Source of the DNA: Streptomyces maremycinicus | GTDB taxonomy: Bacteria > Actinomycetota > Actinomycetes > Streptomycetales > Streptomycetaceae | Reading direction: 5' to 3' | DNA: 64,000 nucleotides | NCBI RefSeq assembly: GCF_001184025.1 | Contig: NZ_BBYG01000021.1 | Location: 1 to 64,000 of the forward strand | Shown here: positions 34,734-43,760 of the stretch, one piece after another | How the letters are laid out: each line of letters starts with the position of its first letter | Position numbering within the stretch: position 1 is the first letter of the stretch | Notes under the pieces: generated by a model | The model's input: only the letters and a program-made list of their open reading frames with translations | The model's database searches: none | What the model was told of the DNA's origin: nothing | Made by a program: the position numbers and the translations under genes

Positions 34734-35336
34734 ATGACGACGCATTGCATGACGACGACGAACGCCACGGGTACCGACGTGACGACTGCGACTGCGACTG
34801 CGACTGCGGCTGCGGCGGGGGCGGAGGCGGAGGCGGGGGCATCGGCTTCGGCGGGGGCCGTGGCTTCGGACGCGGGGGTGGCCGCACGGTCCCGGCTCGA
34901 CTTCGGGAAGACCGCCCCGAAGGCGTTCCGCGCCCTCATCGGCTTCGACGCCGCCGCCCGCCAGGGCCTCGACCCGGCGCTCGTCGAGCTGATCCAGATC
35001 CGCGCCTCGCACCTCAACCGCTGCGCGTACTGCCTCCACTTGCACACCGGCGACGCCCGCAAGGCCGGCGAGAGCGAGGAACGGCTGCACATGGTCGCCG
35101 TCTGGCGCGAGGCCCGGCACTTCTTCACCGAGCGGGAACAGGCGGCCCTGGCCCTGACGGAGGCCGTCACGCTGGTGGCCGACGACGGCGTCCCGGACGG
35201 CGTCTACGCCGAGGCCGCCGCCCGCTTCGACGAGCAGGAGCTGGCCCAGGTGCTGGCCCTGATCTGCGCGATCAACACCTGGAACCGGGTGGCCCTGGCG
35301 ACGGGCAAGGTGGCCGGCACGGACGAGCGCCGCTGA
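34734..35336 (+). CDS. AhpD-like carboxymuconolactone decarboxylase family protein
   Basis: The 200-aa protein has a Thr/Ala-rich N-terminal extension (residues 1-55, including a TATATA stretch coded by an ACTGCG hexanucleotide repeat) before an AhpD/CMD domain (about 57-190). Its conserved Cys motif CAYCLHLHT includes two redox-type Cys separated by two residues, then His. It is likely an alkylhydroperoxidase-type reductase. ATG 34734 is divergent from the MocR regulator, which may control it. The extension is unlike typical family proteins. Confidence 0.85.
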   Translation: MTTHCMTTTNATGTDVTTATATATAAAAGAEAEAGASASAGAVASDAGVAARSRLDFGKTAPKAFRALIGFDAAARQGLDPALVELIQIRASHLNRCAYCLHLHTGDARKAGESEERLHMVAVWREARHFFTEREQAALALTEAVTLVADDGVPDGVYAEAAARFDEQELAQVLALICAINTWNRVALATGKVAGTDERR

Positions 35337-35406
35337 CACGATCGGCGGGCCACGGCCCGCCGGCCCCGGGCGCGGCGGGCGTCGGCTTCGGGTGCGGCGG
35401 TCGGGG

Positions 35407-36894
35407 CTAGCGGCTCATCGGGCGGTCGTACGGGCCGATCGGCATCGGCAGCCGTGAACTCCCCGTCAGATGACGGTCGACGGCCGATGCCACCGCCCGC
35501 CCCTCCGCGATGGCCCACACGATCAGCGACTGCCCGCGCGCCGCGTCCCCCGCGGCGAACACCCCGGGGACGTTCGTCGCGAAGTCGCCGTCCCGGGCGA
35601 TGGTGCCGCGCGGCTCCAGCGTCAGCCCCAGCTGCTCGACGAGCCCGTCCTCCCGGTCGGGCCCGGAGAAGCCGAGGGCCAGCAGCACGAGATCGGCGGG
35701 GAGGGCCCGCGCGGTGCCCTCCACCGGCCTGCGCCGTGCGTCGACCTCGACGAGGTGCAGCGACCGTACGTGGCCGGTCTCGTCACCGGTGAAACGGAGC
35801 GTGGACGCCGCGAACAGCCGTGCGTCCGCGTCCGCCGCCGGCGCGGACCCCAGATCACGCGCCTCCTCGTGCGCTGCCGAGAGCCGGTAGATCTTCGGAT
35901 AGGTCGGCCAGGGGTCGGTGTCCTCGTCGCGCTCCGGACCGGGCTGCGCGTAGATGTCCAGCTGGGTCACGGACGCGGCCCCCTCGCGCACCGCCGTGCC
36001 CAGACAGTCGGCCCCCGTGTCACCCCCGCCGACGATGACGACGTGCTTTCCGGCGGCGGACATCGGGGACGACTCCAGGTCCCCCTCGCCCACCCGGTTG
36101 GCCAGCGGCAGATACTCCATCGCCTGCTGTATACCGGTCAACTCCCGCCCGGGAACGTGCAGTTCCCGCCACTCGGTCGCGCCGGTGGCGATCACCACGG
36201 CGTCGTGGCGGACCCGCAGATCCGCGGCCATGACGTCCCGCCCGACGGTGGTCGAGGTGCGGAACTTCGTGCCCTCGGCCCGCATCTGCTCGATCCGCCG
36301 CTCCAGGTGGTGCTTCTCCATCTTGAAGGAGGGGATCCCGTACCGCATGAGTCCGCCGATCCGGTCGTCCTTCTCGTAGACGGCGACCGTGTGCCCGGCC
36401 CGCGTCAGCTGCTGTGCCGCGGCCAGCCCGGTGGGCCCGGAACCGATCACCGCGACCGTCTTGCCGGAGAGCCGGTCCGGCGGCCGCGGCGGTGTCAACC
36501 CGTCCGCCCAGGCCCGGTCGGCGATGGCGGCCTCGACGTTCTTGATGGTGACGGCCGGCTGATTGATGGCGAGGACGCACCCGGCCTCGCACGGCGCGGG
36601 ACACAACCGGCCGGTGAACTCGGGGAAGTTGTTCGTCGCGTGCAACCGGTCGCTCGCCGCCCGCCAGTCCTCCCGGGACACCAGGTCGTTCCACTCGGGG
36701 ATCAGGTTGCCGAGCGGACAGGCCTCGTGGCAGAACGGGACACCGCAGTCCATGCAGCGGTCCGCCTGCCTGCTGACGATGGGCAGCAGTGCCCCGGGGA
36801 CGTACACCTCGTCCCAGTCCCGCACCCGCTCCTCGACCGGCCGCCGGGGCCAGTCCTCGCGGGGCGTGGTCATGAATCCCTTGGGATCGGCCAT
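35407..36894 (-). CDS. gltD: Glutamate synthase small subunit (beta)
   Basis: The 495-aa protein has the Fe-S-binding Cys clusters of the beta subunit (CMDCGVPFCHEACPLGN and LCPAPCEAGC), an FAD-binding motif VIGSGPTGLAAAQ near residue 148 and an NAD(P)H motif VIVGGGDTGADCLG. It supplies electrons for glutamine oxoglutarate aminotransferase. ATG 36894; longer frames add a low-complexity leader. The large subunit gltB is not next to it in this window. Instead a DUF1772 protein lies behind, and gltB could be elsewhere or just this locus could be an orphan. Confidence 0.9.
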   Translation of the reverse strand: MADPKGFMTTPREDWPRRPVEERVRDWDEVYVPGALLPIVSRQADRCMDCGVPFCHEACPLGNLIPEWNDLVSREDWRAASDRLHATNNFPEFTGRLCPAPCEAGCVLAINQPAVTIKNVEAAIADRAWADGLTPPRPPDRLSGKTVAVIGSGPTGLAAAQQLTRAGHTVAVYEKDDRIGGLMRYGIPSFKMEKHHLERRIEQMRAEGTKFRTSTTVGRDVMAADLRVRHDAVVIATGATEWRELHVPGRELTGIQQAMEYLPLANRVGEGDLESSPMSAAGKHVVIVGGGDTGADCLGTAVREGAASVTQLDIYAQPGPERDEDTDPWPTYPKIYRLSAAHEEARDLGSAPAADADARLFAASTLRFTGDETGHVRSLHLVEVDARRRPVEGTARALPADLVLLALGFSGPDREDGLVEQLGLTLEPRGTIARDGDFATNVPGVFAAGDAARGQSLIVWAIAEGRAVASAVDRHLTGSSRLPMPIGPYDRPMSR

Positions 36895-37014
36895 GGGCGT
36901 CTTCCTCGCGTACGCGTGCGACAGGCCGAGCGTCATCGGGCGGCACTCTTCCGGCCACGATACGTCCCGTCGGCCGCCCACGCAGAGCGGCGGACAGCGC
37001 TTTCCGTTCGTCCA

Positions 37015-37062
37015 CCCCGGCGGGACCGCTCCCCGGCGGGACCGCTCCCCGGCGGGACCGCG
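37015..37062. repeat. 16-bp tandem repeat upstream of gltD (3 copies)
   Basis: CCCCGGCGGGACCGCT occurs at 37015-37030 and 37031-37046, with a third copy at 37047-37062 changed at the last base. A CGACCGGTCG-type palindrome follows. The array lies in the 245-bp gap between gltD and the DUF1772 gene. Confidence 0.85.
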
Positions 37063-37139
37063 TCCCGGCCGGACCGGTCGGTCCGCTCCGACCGGTCGGA
37101 CTGCTCTCACCGATAGGTCCGCTCGGTTCGGTCAGAGGG

Positions 37140-37619
37140 TCAGACCAGGGCCAGGACGTACACGATCGCCGAGGCCGCGGAGGCGAGCGCGCGCACGTGG
37201 TTCCACCGCGTCCACTGGCGCAGATAGACCGGCCAGTACGTGACGGCCTCCGCTGTGCCCGGTTCCAGTTTCGCCAGCGCCTCGTTGCGCGGCACATTGG
37301 CCGTCACCGTCACCCCGAACGCGCCGCACAGATACAGCGCGCTGCCCAGCAGCAGCTGGAGCGTGCCGTCGTCCGGCCACAGGACGAAGGTCACCACCGC
37401 GATCACCGCGCACACCGCCGCCGCACCGAGGAACAGCACCATGAACGCCGGCGTCATCGCCGAGGAGTTGATCGCGTTCATCGCCGCGACGCCCTGCGCG
37501 GGCGGCAGCGCGGCGAGTCCCCGCATCACCAGGACCGAGAAGGCACAGAAGACGCCGGCCATCACCCCCGCGGTCACCGTGCCCACCATCGCGAGCACCT
37601 CGTACGGTCCATCGATCAT
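37140..37619 (-). CDS. DUF1772 (anthrone oxygenase family) membrane protein
   Basis: The 159-aa protein has four hydrophobic segments (about residues 10-30, 55-75, 80-100 and 140-158). The family signature includes MAGVFCAFSVLVMRGLAALPPAQGVAAMNAINSS and VTANVPRNEALAKLEPGTAEA. DUF1772 proteins include anthrone oxygenase-like enzymes of polyketide tailoring, but most are uncharacterised. ATG at 37619 follows a GGGAG box with wide spacing; a GTG at 37637 is an alternative. Likely monocistronic. Confidence 0.8.
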   Translation of the reverse strand: MIDGPYEVLAMVGTVTAGVMAGVFCAFSVLVMRGLAALPPAQGVAAMNAINSSAMTPAFMVLFLGAAAVCAVIAVVTFVLWPDDGTLQLLLGSALYLCGAFGVTVTANVPRNEALAKLEPGTAEAVTYWPVYLRQWTRWNHVRALASAASAIVYVLALV

Positions 37620-37753
37620 GACAACGTCAACTCCCACCCGTAGAGCGGAGATCCTGCCCGGGTCCGTCCCTCACCTCAAGTGAAATCCCGTGCATGATCC
37701 GCGGCCATGGGTGAAACGCGCGCGGACATGCGCGGACGTCCACCGGAGAGCCG

Positions 37754-38635
37754 TCAGCGCCCCGGAACCGTCCCGCCGCCGTTTCCCTCGCCGCCGTTCC
37801 CCTCGCTGCCGGTCGCCTCGTCGGCGGTGCCGTCGCCACCGGTGCCCTGGCCGCCCTCCCGCCACGTCCGCATCCGGGCCTCCACGTCCGCCGCGATCCG
37901 CCGCCGTGCCTCGTGCCGGGGCACCCCGCTCATCAGCAGCCGGTCGTACGGCGTGTCCAGATGCCGTACGGACGCGACGACCGCGGAGACGACGGCCCCC
38001 TCGGACAACGCCCGCCCGGCGGCGCTGCGTCCCACCCGGCCACTGCCCCGCAGGGAGGCGTGCGCGGCGATCGCGCGCGCCCGGTCTCCCGGGCACCCGG
38101 GGAGCAGCCGCAGGATTTCCGCCGCGAACTCCCGCGCGAAGCGCGCGTCCTGCGCCGCCCGGCGCCGCGCGTCCCGGGTGCGGCGCCGTCGCCGTGCCTC
38201 GGCGTCCGCCAGGCACCGCTCCTCGGCGCGGGCGAGCGCCGTCTCCTCCACCAGGACGCCCTGACGCTCGTAGCGCCCTTTGCGCCGGTTGAACCGGACC
38301 ACCACCGCCGACAGCCCGCTCTCCTCCCGCGACCGGCGGGTCAGAGCCGTGTCACCACGCGGCAGGAACACCAGGTGCCCCAGATCGGCGCAGTCCAGGC
38401 AGCGCGGCGCGGCGTCCTCCAGGACCAGCATCGGCAGCGGCCCGCGACGGCACCCTGCACAGTGCTTCCGCCGGAGCGGCTGGACGACGACGAGACCGGC
38501 ACGGGCCGCGGGCGTCACCGGGCTGGGAGCGGGAGCGGGGGCGGGGGTGGAGGTGGAAGTGGGAGCGAGGGTGGGAGCGGGCCCGCGGACGGGGGCGGGG
38601 GCGGGGCCGGGGACGGTGGGGGCTGGGGCTGCCAT
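37754..38635 (-). CDS. DUF2293 domain-containing protein
   Basis: The 293-aa protein has a Pro/Ala/Thr-rich start and a Cys-rich segment (HCAGCRRG, CLDCADLGHLVFLPRGD) that resembles a zinc site. A DUF2293-like C-terminal domain (RRRIAADVEARMRTWRE, HLDTPYDRLLMSG) and a Gly/Glu-rich tail follow. The function of DUF2293 is unknown. Start ATG 38635; longer frames run into the 36-bp repeat region and are not supported. It is divergent from the uridine kinase-like gene across that repeat array. Confidence 0.78.
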   Translation of the reverse strand: MAAPAPTVPGPAPAPVRGPAPTLAPTSTSTPAPAPAPSPVTPAARAGLVVVQPLRRKHCAGCRRGPLPMLVLEDAAPRCLDCADLGHLVFLPRGDTALTRRSREESGLSAVVVRFNRRKGRYERQGVLVEETALARAEERCLADAEARRRRRTRDARRRAAQDARFAREFAAEILRLLPGCPGDRARAIAAHASLRGSGRVGRSAAGRALSEGAVVSAVVASVRHLDTPYDRLLMSGVPRHEARRRIAADVEARMRTWREGGQGTGGDGTADEATGSEGNGGEGNGGGTVPGR

Positions 38636-38939
38636 AGAGCCTTCATGCCCCCTGGTGGAGGCGCCGGCACCTGGCCACCGGGTCCCGGGCAGTCCGAGGG
38701 GATGCAGTGCGGCCCGGGTGCTCCCGTACCGTTCGGGACAGTCGTGGGGCGTATCGGTCGGGGTCGGTCCTGGGCGGTCGTGGGGCGTATCGGTCGGGGT
38801 CGGTCCTGGGCGGTCGTGGGGCGTACCGGCCGGGGCCGGTCCTTGGCGGTCGTGGGCCGTGCCGGACGCGGTCGACCCTGGTCGGCGACGGACCCGGATC
38901 GCACCGGGGCCAGGCAGCCGGACCGGCGTCTGACGCATC
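38636..38939. other. 304-bp gap filled mainly by a 36-bp tandem repeat
   Basis: Between the divergent DUF2293 and uridine kinase-like genes. Most of the second half is the tandem array at 38741-38884. The first half is a low-complexity GC-rich sequence. The array is open in several frames on both strands, which is expected for a repeat of length divisible by three, so no CDS is called. No clear -35/-10 pair was found. Confidence 0.6.
38741..38884. repeat. 36-bp tandem repeat, four copies
   Basis: Copies 1 and 2 (38741-38776 and 38777-38812) are identical; copy 3 (38813-38848) differs at a few bases; copy 4 (38849-38884) is degenerate. The unit begins GTCGTGGGGCGTATCGGTCG. It lies between two divergent promoters, so copy-number change could alter both. 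Confidence 0.9.
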
Positions 38940-39581
38940 ATGGGCCGTGTGCGACTCGAAGCGATCACCTGGGAACGGCTCGGCGACCTCCTGGCCGAGC
39001 GGCTGCTCGACCTGAAGCCCGACGACGGGATCCGTCGTCCGCGCATCGCCTTCGACGGCGCCCCGGCGGCCCGCCCCGGAGACCTCGCCGAGCGCGTCGC
39101 CGAGGCCCTGCGCGCCCGCGGGCGCCCCTCCCGGGTCGTGGACACGCACGGCTTCCTGCGCCCCGCCTCCCTCCGCCTCGAGTACGGCCACCACGATGTC
39201 GACGCCTACTACGACGGCTGGTTCGACACCGGCGCTCTGTGGCGCGAGGTGTTCGATCCCCTCGAACCCGGTGGCGACGGCCGGATCCTGCCCGATCTCC
39301 GGGACCCCGTCACCGACCGTGCCACCCGCAGCCCCTACGTCCCCCTCCCGCCCGGCGGTTTCCTGCTGCTGCACGGCCCCTTTCTGCTGCGCCACTGGTT
39401 CCCCTTCGACCTGACCGTGCACGTCCTTCTCTCACCGCCGGCCCTGCGCCGCCGCACCCCCGAGGCAGACCACTGGACGCTGCCCGCCTTCGAGCGCTAC
39501 GTCCAGGAGACCGATCCGGCCGCGGCCGCCGACGTCCTGGTCCGCGCGGACGACCCTCGCCATCCGGCCTGGGGCGGCTGA
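38940..39581 (+). CDS. Uridine kinase-like protein
   Basis: The 213-aa protein resembles bacterial uridine kinase-like P-loop proteins: LEAITWERLGDLLAERLLDLKP, FDGAPAARPGDLAERVAEALRARGR, LRLEYGHHDVDAYYDGWFD and LLLHGPFLLRHWFPFDLTVHVLL. The Walker A lysine is not recognisable, because GAPAARPGDLA replaces GxxxxGKS/T. It may therefore be catalytically altered. The start is ATG 38940 or the GTG at 38949; neither has a clear ribosome-binding site. It lies next to the repeat array. Confidence 0.75.
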   Translation: MGRVRLEAITWERLGDLLAERLLDLKPDDGIRRPRIAFDGAPAARPGDLAERVAEALRARGRPSRVVDTHGFLRPASLRLEYGHHDVDAYYDGWFDTGALWREVFDPLEPGGDGRILPDLRDPVTDRATRSPYVPLPPGGFLLLHGPFLLRHWFPFDLTVHVLLSPPALRRRTPEADHWTLPAFERYVQETDPAAAADVLVRADDPRHPAWGG

Positions 39582-39732
39582 CGCCGCGCCCGGTGAGCGC
39601 CGGGTCCGGTGTGCCGTGTCGCGGAGCCGTCCTCCGGGTGCGGGCGCCATGCGGCGCTACAAGAATGTAGGGCGCCGGGACCAGCGGTGCCTTCCCGCGC
39701 CGCGCCGGCCGTCGGGCACCGGGAGGTACTTC

Positions 39733-40152
39733 ATGACCACCGCCGGAGACATCATGCACCGGGGCGCCCAGTGGATCCCCGCCCATGAGACCCTCGACCG
39801 CGCCGCCCAGTTGATGCGTGAACTGAACGTCGGCGCGCTGCCCATCAGCGACGAGAACGAGCGGCTCTGCGGGATCCTCACCGACCGGGACATCGTCGTC
39901 GGCTGCGTGGCCGTGGGGCACGACCCCGCCAAGGTCACCGCGGGCGAGATGGCCCAGGGCACACCGCGCTGGATCGACGCGGGAGCCGACGTCGGCGAGG
40001 TGCTCCACGAGATGCAGGAACACCGGATCCGCCGGCTGCCCGTCATCGAGAACAAGCGCCTGGTGGGCATGATCAGCGAGGCCGACCTCGCCCGGCACCT
40101 GCCCGAGGAACAGATCGCCACCTGGGCCGAGACCGTCTACGCCCGGTCCTGA
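39733..40152 (+). CDS. CBS domain-containing protein
   Basis: The 139-aa protein is a tandem pair of CBS motifs (about residues 8-60 and 75-125), with GALPISDENERLCGILTDRDIVVGCVA and RRLPVIENKRLVGMISEADLARHLPE. Such small proteins bind adenosine nucleotides and act as sensors. No partner domain is present. ATG 39733 with GGGAGGTACTTC upstream. Confidence 0.93.
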   Translation: MTTAGDIMHRGAQWIPAHETLDRAAQLMRELNVGALPISDENERLCGILTDRDIVVGCVAVGHDPAKVTAGEMAQGTPRWIDAGADVGEVLHEMQEHRIRRLPVIENKRLVGMISEADLARHLPEEQIATWAETVYARS

Positions 40153-40261
40153 TCCGGCCCGGACCTGATCCATCCCTCCCGGTCCTGTCCTCAGGATCCG
40201 CCGCTTCCTGATCCGCCGGGCACCGGCCGCGGTGCGGTGGCCGGCCGGGCAGAGCCGTCGT

Positions 40262-41389
40262 TCACAGCCAGCCGTTGCGCCGGAACCCCCGGTACAGGAC
40301 CCAGCAGGCGACGGATATCACGCCGATGACCAGGGGATAGCCGAACTTCCAGTGCAGCTCGGGCATGTGTTCGAAGTTCATGCCGTACATCCCGCAGACC
40401 ATGGTCGGCACGGCGATCACCGCGGCCCAGGCCGTGATCTTCCGCATGTCCTCGTTCTGCGCGACCGTGACCTGAGCCAGGTGCGCCTGAAGGATCGAGT
40501 TGAGCAGTTCGTCGAAGGCGGCGATCTGTTCCGTGGCGCGCAGCAGGTGGTCGGAGACGTCGCGGAAGTACGCCTGTATCTCCGGGTCGATCACCCGGAC
40601 GGGCCGGTCCGCGAGATCCAGGAGCGGACGGCCGAGCGGCACCACCGCCCGCTTCAGCTCGAGGAGTTCACGCTTGAGCTGGTAGATGCGGCCCGGATCC
40701 GCCCGAGCGCCGTTCGCCGCGAAGACGTCCGTCTCGACCCTGTCGATGTCCTCCTGCACGGAGTCGATGACATTGAGGTAGTCGTCCACCACATGGTCCG
40801 CGACCGCGTGCAGCACCGCGGACGGCCCCTTGCCCAGCTGAGTGGTGTCGGACTCCAGCTCCTCGCGCAGCGGGCCCAGTGACCCGTGCCGGCCGTGCCG
40901 CACCGTGATCACGAAGTCCCGGCCGACGAACACCATGATCTCGCCGGTGTCGACCACCTCGCTGGTCTCCGTGAGCTCCTCGTGCTCGACGTAGCAGACC
41001 TTCTTGAACACCGCGAACAAGGTCTCCCCGTACCGCTCGACCTTCGGCCGCTGATGGGCCTCGACGGCGTCCTCGACGGCCAGCGGATGCAGGTCGAACA
41101 GCTCGGCGATGCCCGCGAACTCGTCGTTCGTCGGCTCGTGCAGGCCGAGCCAGACGAAGCCGTGCCCCTGCTTGCGCACCCGTTCCACCGTGTCGACCAG
41201 GTCACCGCCGCGCGGGGCCCGCACGCCGTCCCGGTACGCCACACAGTTCACCACCGAGGAACCCAGCGGGGACCGCGCGGGGTGACTCAGGTCGACCCGC
41301 GGCCGTCGCCGGGCCAGCCGTGCCACCCTGCGCAGGCCGCCGACCCTTCCGAGGCCGGTGACCTTCCGCAGATTCCCTGCCATGGTCAT
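40262..41389 (-). CDS. corA: CorA family magnesium/cobalt transporter
   Basis: The 375-aa protein has the CorA cytoplasmic domain (about 70-300), including GFVWLGLHEPTNDEFAGIAELFDLHPLAVEDAVE, and two C-terminal transmembrane helices with the YGMNFEHMPEL signature between them. The pore is a pentameric divalent-cation channel, most likely for Mg2+ or Co2+. Start ATG 41389 behind AAGGAGACCCAG; an ATG 6 nt downstream is possible. It is divergent from the methyltransferase across 280 bp. Confidence 0.95.
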   Translation of the reverse strand: MTMAGNLRKVTGLGRVGGLRRVARLARRRPRVDLSHPARSPLGSSVVNCVAYRDGVRAPRGGDLVDTVERVRKQGHGFVWLGLHEPTNDEFAGIAELFDLHPLAVEDAVEAHQRPKVERYGETLFAVFKKVCYVEHEELTETSEVVDTGEIMVFVGRDFVITVRHGRHGSLGPLREELESDTTQLGKGPSAVLHAVADHVVDDYLNVIDSVQEDIDRVETDVFAANGARADPGRIYQLKRELLELKRAVVPLGRPLLDLADRPVRVIDPEIQAYFRDVSDHLLRATEQIAAFDELLNSILQAHLAQVTVAQNEDMRKITAWAAVIAVPTMVCGMYGMNFEHMPELHWKFGYPLVIGVISVACWVLYRGFRRNGWL

Positions 41390-41669
41390 CTGGGTCTCCT
41401 TGTGTGTCTGTCCGCGGACCGCGCCGCTGCGTCCTGGCGGGCCAGTCTGCCAGGCCCGCACAGACCGGGGCCAAGCCTGTGGAAAGGGCAGGTTCCGCTT
41501 TGTTCCCGCCTGTGGACGACGACACCCGGCATGGTTCGCGGGTCCGGTGGCCGACCGTTCCCGGTCCGGGTTCCCGGTGTCGCCGACCGCATCCCGGCGG
41601 GCTGTCCCGCACCCCGCCCCGGCCGCGTCGACGACCTCCGACGAGCCGGACAACTGGGATGATCGCGGC

Positions 41670-42464
41670 ATGACGCGACCCGACGGGTACCTCCTCGACA
41701 ACCGGCAGCCCGAGGCGGAGGAACGCTTCGACGCCTTCGCCGCCCTCTTCGACGCCACGACGTTCCGCCACCTCGAGGCGTTCGGGGTCGGGCCCGGCTG
41801 GCGCTGCTGGGAGGCCGGTGCGGGCGGCACCTCCGTGGTCTCCTGGCTGGCGAAGAGGGTCGGTCCGACGGGCAAGGTCCTCGCGACCGACATCGACACC
41901 TCCCTGCTGACGCCGGCCGGCCGTCCCCCGGTCGAGGTACGCGTCCACGACCTCGGCACCGAGGAACCGCCGATGGAGGGCTTCGACCTGGTGCACGCCC
42001 GGCTCGTGCTGGTCCATGTGCCGGACCGGGAGCGGGCGTTGCGCTCCATGGTCAGGGCACTGCGGCCGGGCGGGCGGCTCCTGATCGAGGACGGTGACCC
42101 CGCCCTCCAGCCCCTGATCTGCCCCGACGAGTACGGCCCCGAACAGCAGCTGGCGAACCGCTTGCGGCACGGCTTCCGCAAGCTCCTGGAAGCCCGGGGC
42201 GCCGACCTCGCCTACGGCCGTAAGCTCCCGCGCCTGCTCCGCGAGGCAGGGCTGCACCGTGTCGAGGCCGACGCCTACTTCCCCGTCACCTCACCCGGCT
42301 GTGCGGCCCTGGAGTCCGCGACGGTCCGTCAGATCCGCGGCCGCCTCGTCGAAGCGGGCCTCGCGACCGACGAGGACATCGACCGGCATCTGGCGAACGT
42401 CGCCGCGGGCGGCATGGACCTGGCCACGGCCCCGCTGATCTCGGCCTGGGGACGCAAGGGGTAG
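41670..42464 (+). CDS. Class I SAM-dependent methyltransferase
   Basis: The 264-aa protein has the SAM motif CWEAGAGGTSVVSWLAKRVGPTGKVLATDID, DLVHARLVLVHVPDRERAL, and an LRPGGRLLIEDGDP loop, typical of Methyltransf_11/25 enzymes. Substrate unknown. ATG 41670 has no strong box. The 280-bp upstream gap carries no clear promoter in my reading. Confidence 0.85.
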   Translation: MTRPDGYLLDNRQPEAEERFDAFAALFDATTFRHLEAFGVGPGWRCWEAGAGGTSVVSWLAKRVGPTGKVLATDIDTSLLTPAGRPPVEVRVHDLGTEEPPMEGFDLVHARLVLVHVPDRERALRSMVRALRPGGRLLIEDGDPALQPLICPDEYGPEQQLANRLRHGFRKLLEARGADLAYGRKLPRLLREAGLHRVEADAYFPVTSPGCAALESATVRQIRGRLVEAGLATDEDIDRHLANVAAGGMDLATAPLISAWGRKG

Positions 42465-42638
42465 CGGCCCGAGCGGGTGGTGGGCACGGGCGGGCGGAGA
42501 ACCCGGGCGGGTGCAACGTGTGAGCGGGCGTCGGCCGACGGGGGAGGCGGCCCGCTCGAGGTGAGCGCCCACCCGGCGTGGTGCCCTCGCGGCGTGGTGC
42601 CCTCGGCGGTGGCGCGGTGGCGCGGTGGCGTGGTGCGC

Positions 42639-43760
42639 CTAGCCCGCGTGCGTCCGGTGCGTCGTCGGCACCGCGCCCTCGCCGCGCGCGGGTGGTCTGC
42701 CGCCCACACGCTCCACCGCGCGGGCCCCCGCCCTGCACCCCTCGGCCGCCGCGGCCATCTCGTCGGCGCACGCGAGCAGCGCGGCGAGGAAGGCTCCCGT
42801 GAAGGCGTCGCCGGCGCCCGTGGTGTCCAGGGGCGTCGCCGGAGCGGCGGGGACGCGGACGAGCACGGCGCCGTCGCGGGCCACCAGCGCGCCGTCGACG
42901 CCCTCCTTGGACACCACCAGCGGGACCACCCGGCTCAGCGCGGCCGCGGCGGCCGCCCCGTCGAGCAGCCCGGTCAGCAGACAGGCCTCGGCACGGCTGG
43001 GCAGCAGCACGTCCATCCCCTCGACGAGGGTCAGGAAACGGTCGACGCCCAGGTCCGCCAGGAAGCCCGCCGACGCGGGATCGAGGCTCACCGGCACCCC
43101 CCGCGCGCGGGCCGCGGCCGACGCCGTGCCCACCAGCGCGCGCCCGGACTCCGAGAACAGCAGGTAGCCCGACAGATGCAGCCGGCCGACCCCGTCCAGC
43201 AGGGCGTCCGACCAGTCCTCCGGGCCGAGCCGCAGGGACGCGCCGCTGTCGGTGAGGAACGTCCGCTCGGCGGCGGCACCGGTGTCGACCAGGCAGATCA
43301 CCGTCCCGGTGGCCGCCTGCGGGTCGACCACGAGCCGGGGCCGTACCCCGCAGGCGGTCAGCTCCCGTTCGTGCCAGGCCGCCGACTCCGTGCCCACCCG
43401 GCCGAGGAGCCGGACGTCCGGGCACCCCCGGTGCGCCGCCCAGCACGCCACGTTGGCGCCCGCCCCGCCCGGCAGGGTCCGGATCACGGAAACAGTGTCC
43501 GTGCCCGAGGCGAGCGGGCCCCGATGGCGGGCGACGACGTCCGTCACGACGTCCCCGACGACGAGCAGCGCCCCGCCCCCCGAGCCGCCGACCCCGCTGC
43601 CCCCATTTCCCCCTGATCCGCCGGTTGCCCCGGAACCCCTTCCGCCCGCTGCGGAGCCCGATCCCGCCCCCGGGCCGGGGCTCGTCGCCGCATCCGTCTC
43701 CCGGATCGGCTCGGCGGGGTCGCCCCGGCCGCCGTCCGCTCCGCGTGGCCGCGCGGTCAT
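42639..43760 (-). CDS. PfkB family carbohydrate kinase, candidate pseudouridine kinase
   Basis: The 373-aa kinase has the PfkB landmarks GDVVTDVVARHRGPLASGTDTVSVIRTLPGGAGANVACW near the start and DTTGAGDAFTGAF (signature 2) near the end. A Gly/Ser-rich N-terminal extension (residues 1-60) is variable. It overlaps by 4 nt (ATGA) with the upstream psuG gene, so the two are translationally coupled. With psuG, this is the typical pair that phosphorylates pseudouridine and cleaves pseudouridine phosphate, so pseudouridine is the likely substrate. Confidence 0.85.
   Translation of the reverse strand: MTARPRGADGGRGDPAEPIRETDAATSPGPGAGSGSAAGGRGSGATGGSGGNGGSGVGGSGGGALLVVGDVVTDVVARHRGPLASGTDTVSVIRTLPGGAGANVACWAAHRGCPDVRLLGRVGTESAAWHERELTACGVRPRLVVDPQAATGTVICLVDTGAAAERTFLTDSGASLRLGPEDWSDALLDGVGRLHLSGYLLFSESGRALVGTASAAARARGVPVSLDPASAGFLADLGVDRFLTLVEGMDVLLPSRAEACLLTGLLDGAAAAAALSRVVPLVVSKEGVDGALVARDGAVLVRVPAAPATPLDTTGAGDAFTGAFLAALLACADEMAAAAEGCRAGARAVERVGGRPPARGEGAVPTTHRTHAG

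Noticed and set aside
38741..38884. Coding reading of the 36-bp repeat
   Set aside because: All frames on both strands are open because 36 is divisible by three, so openness is not evidence of coding.
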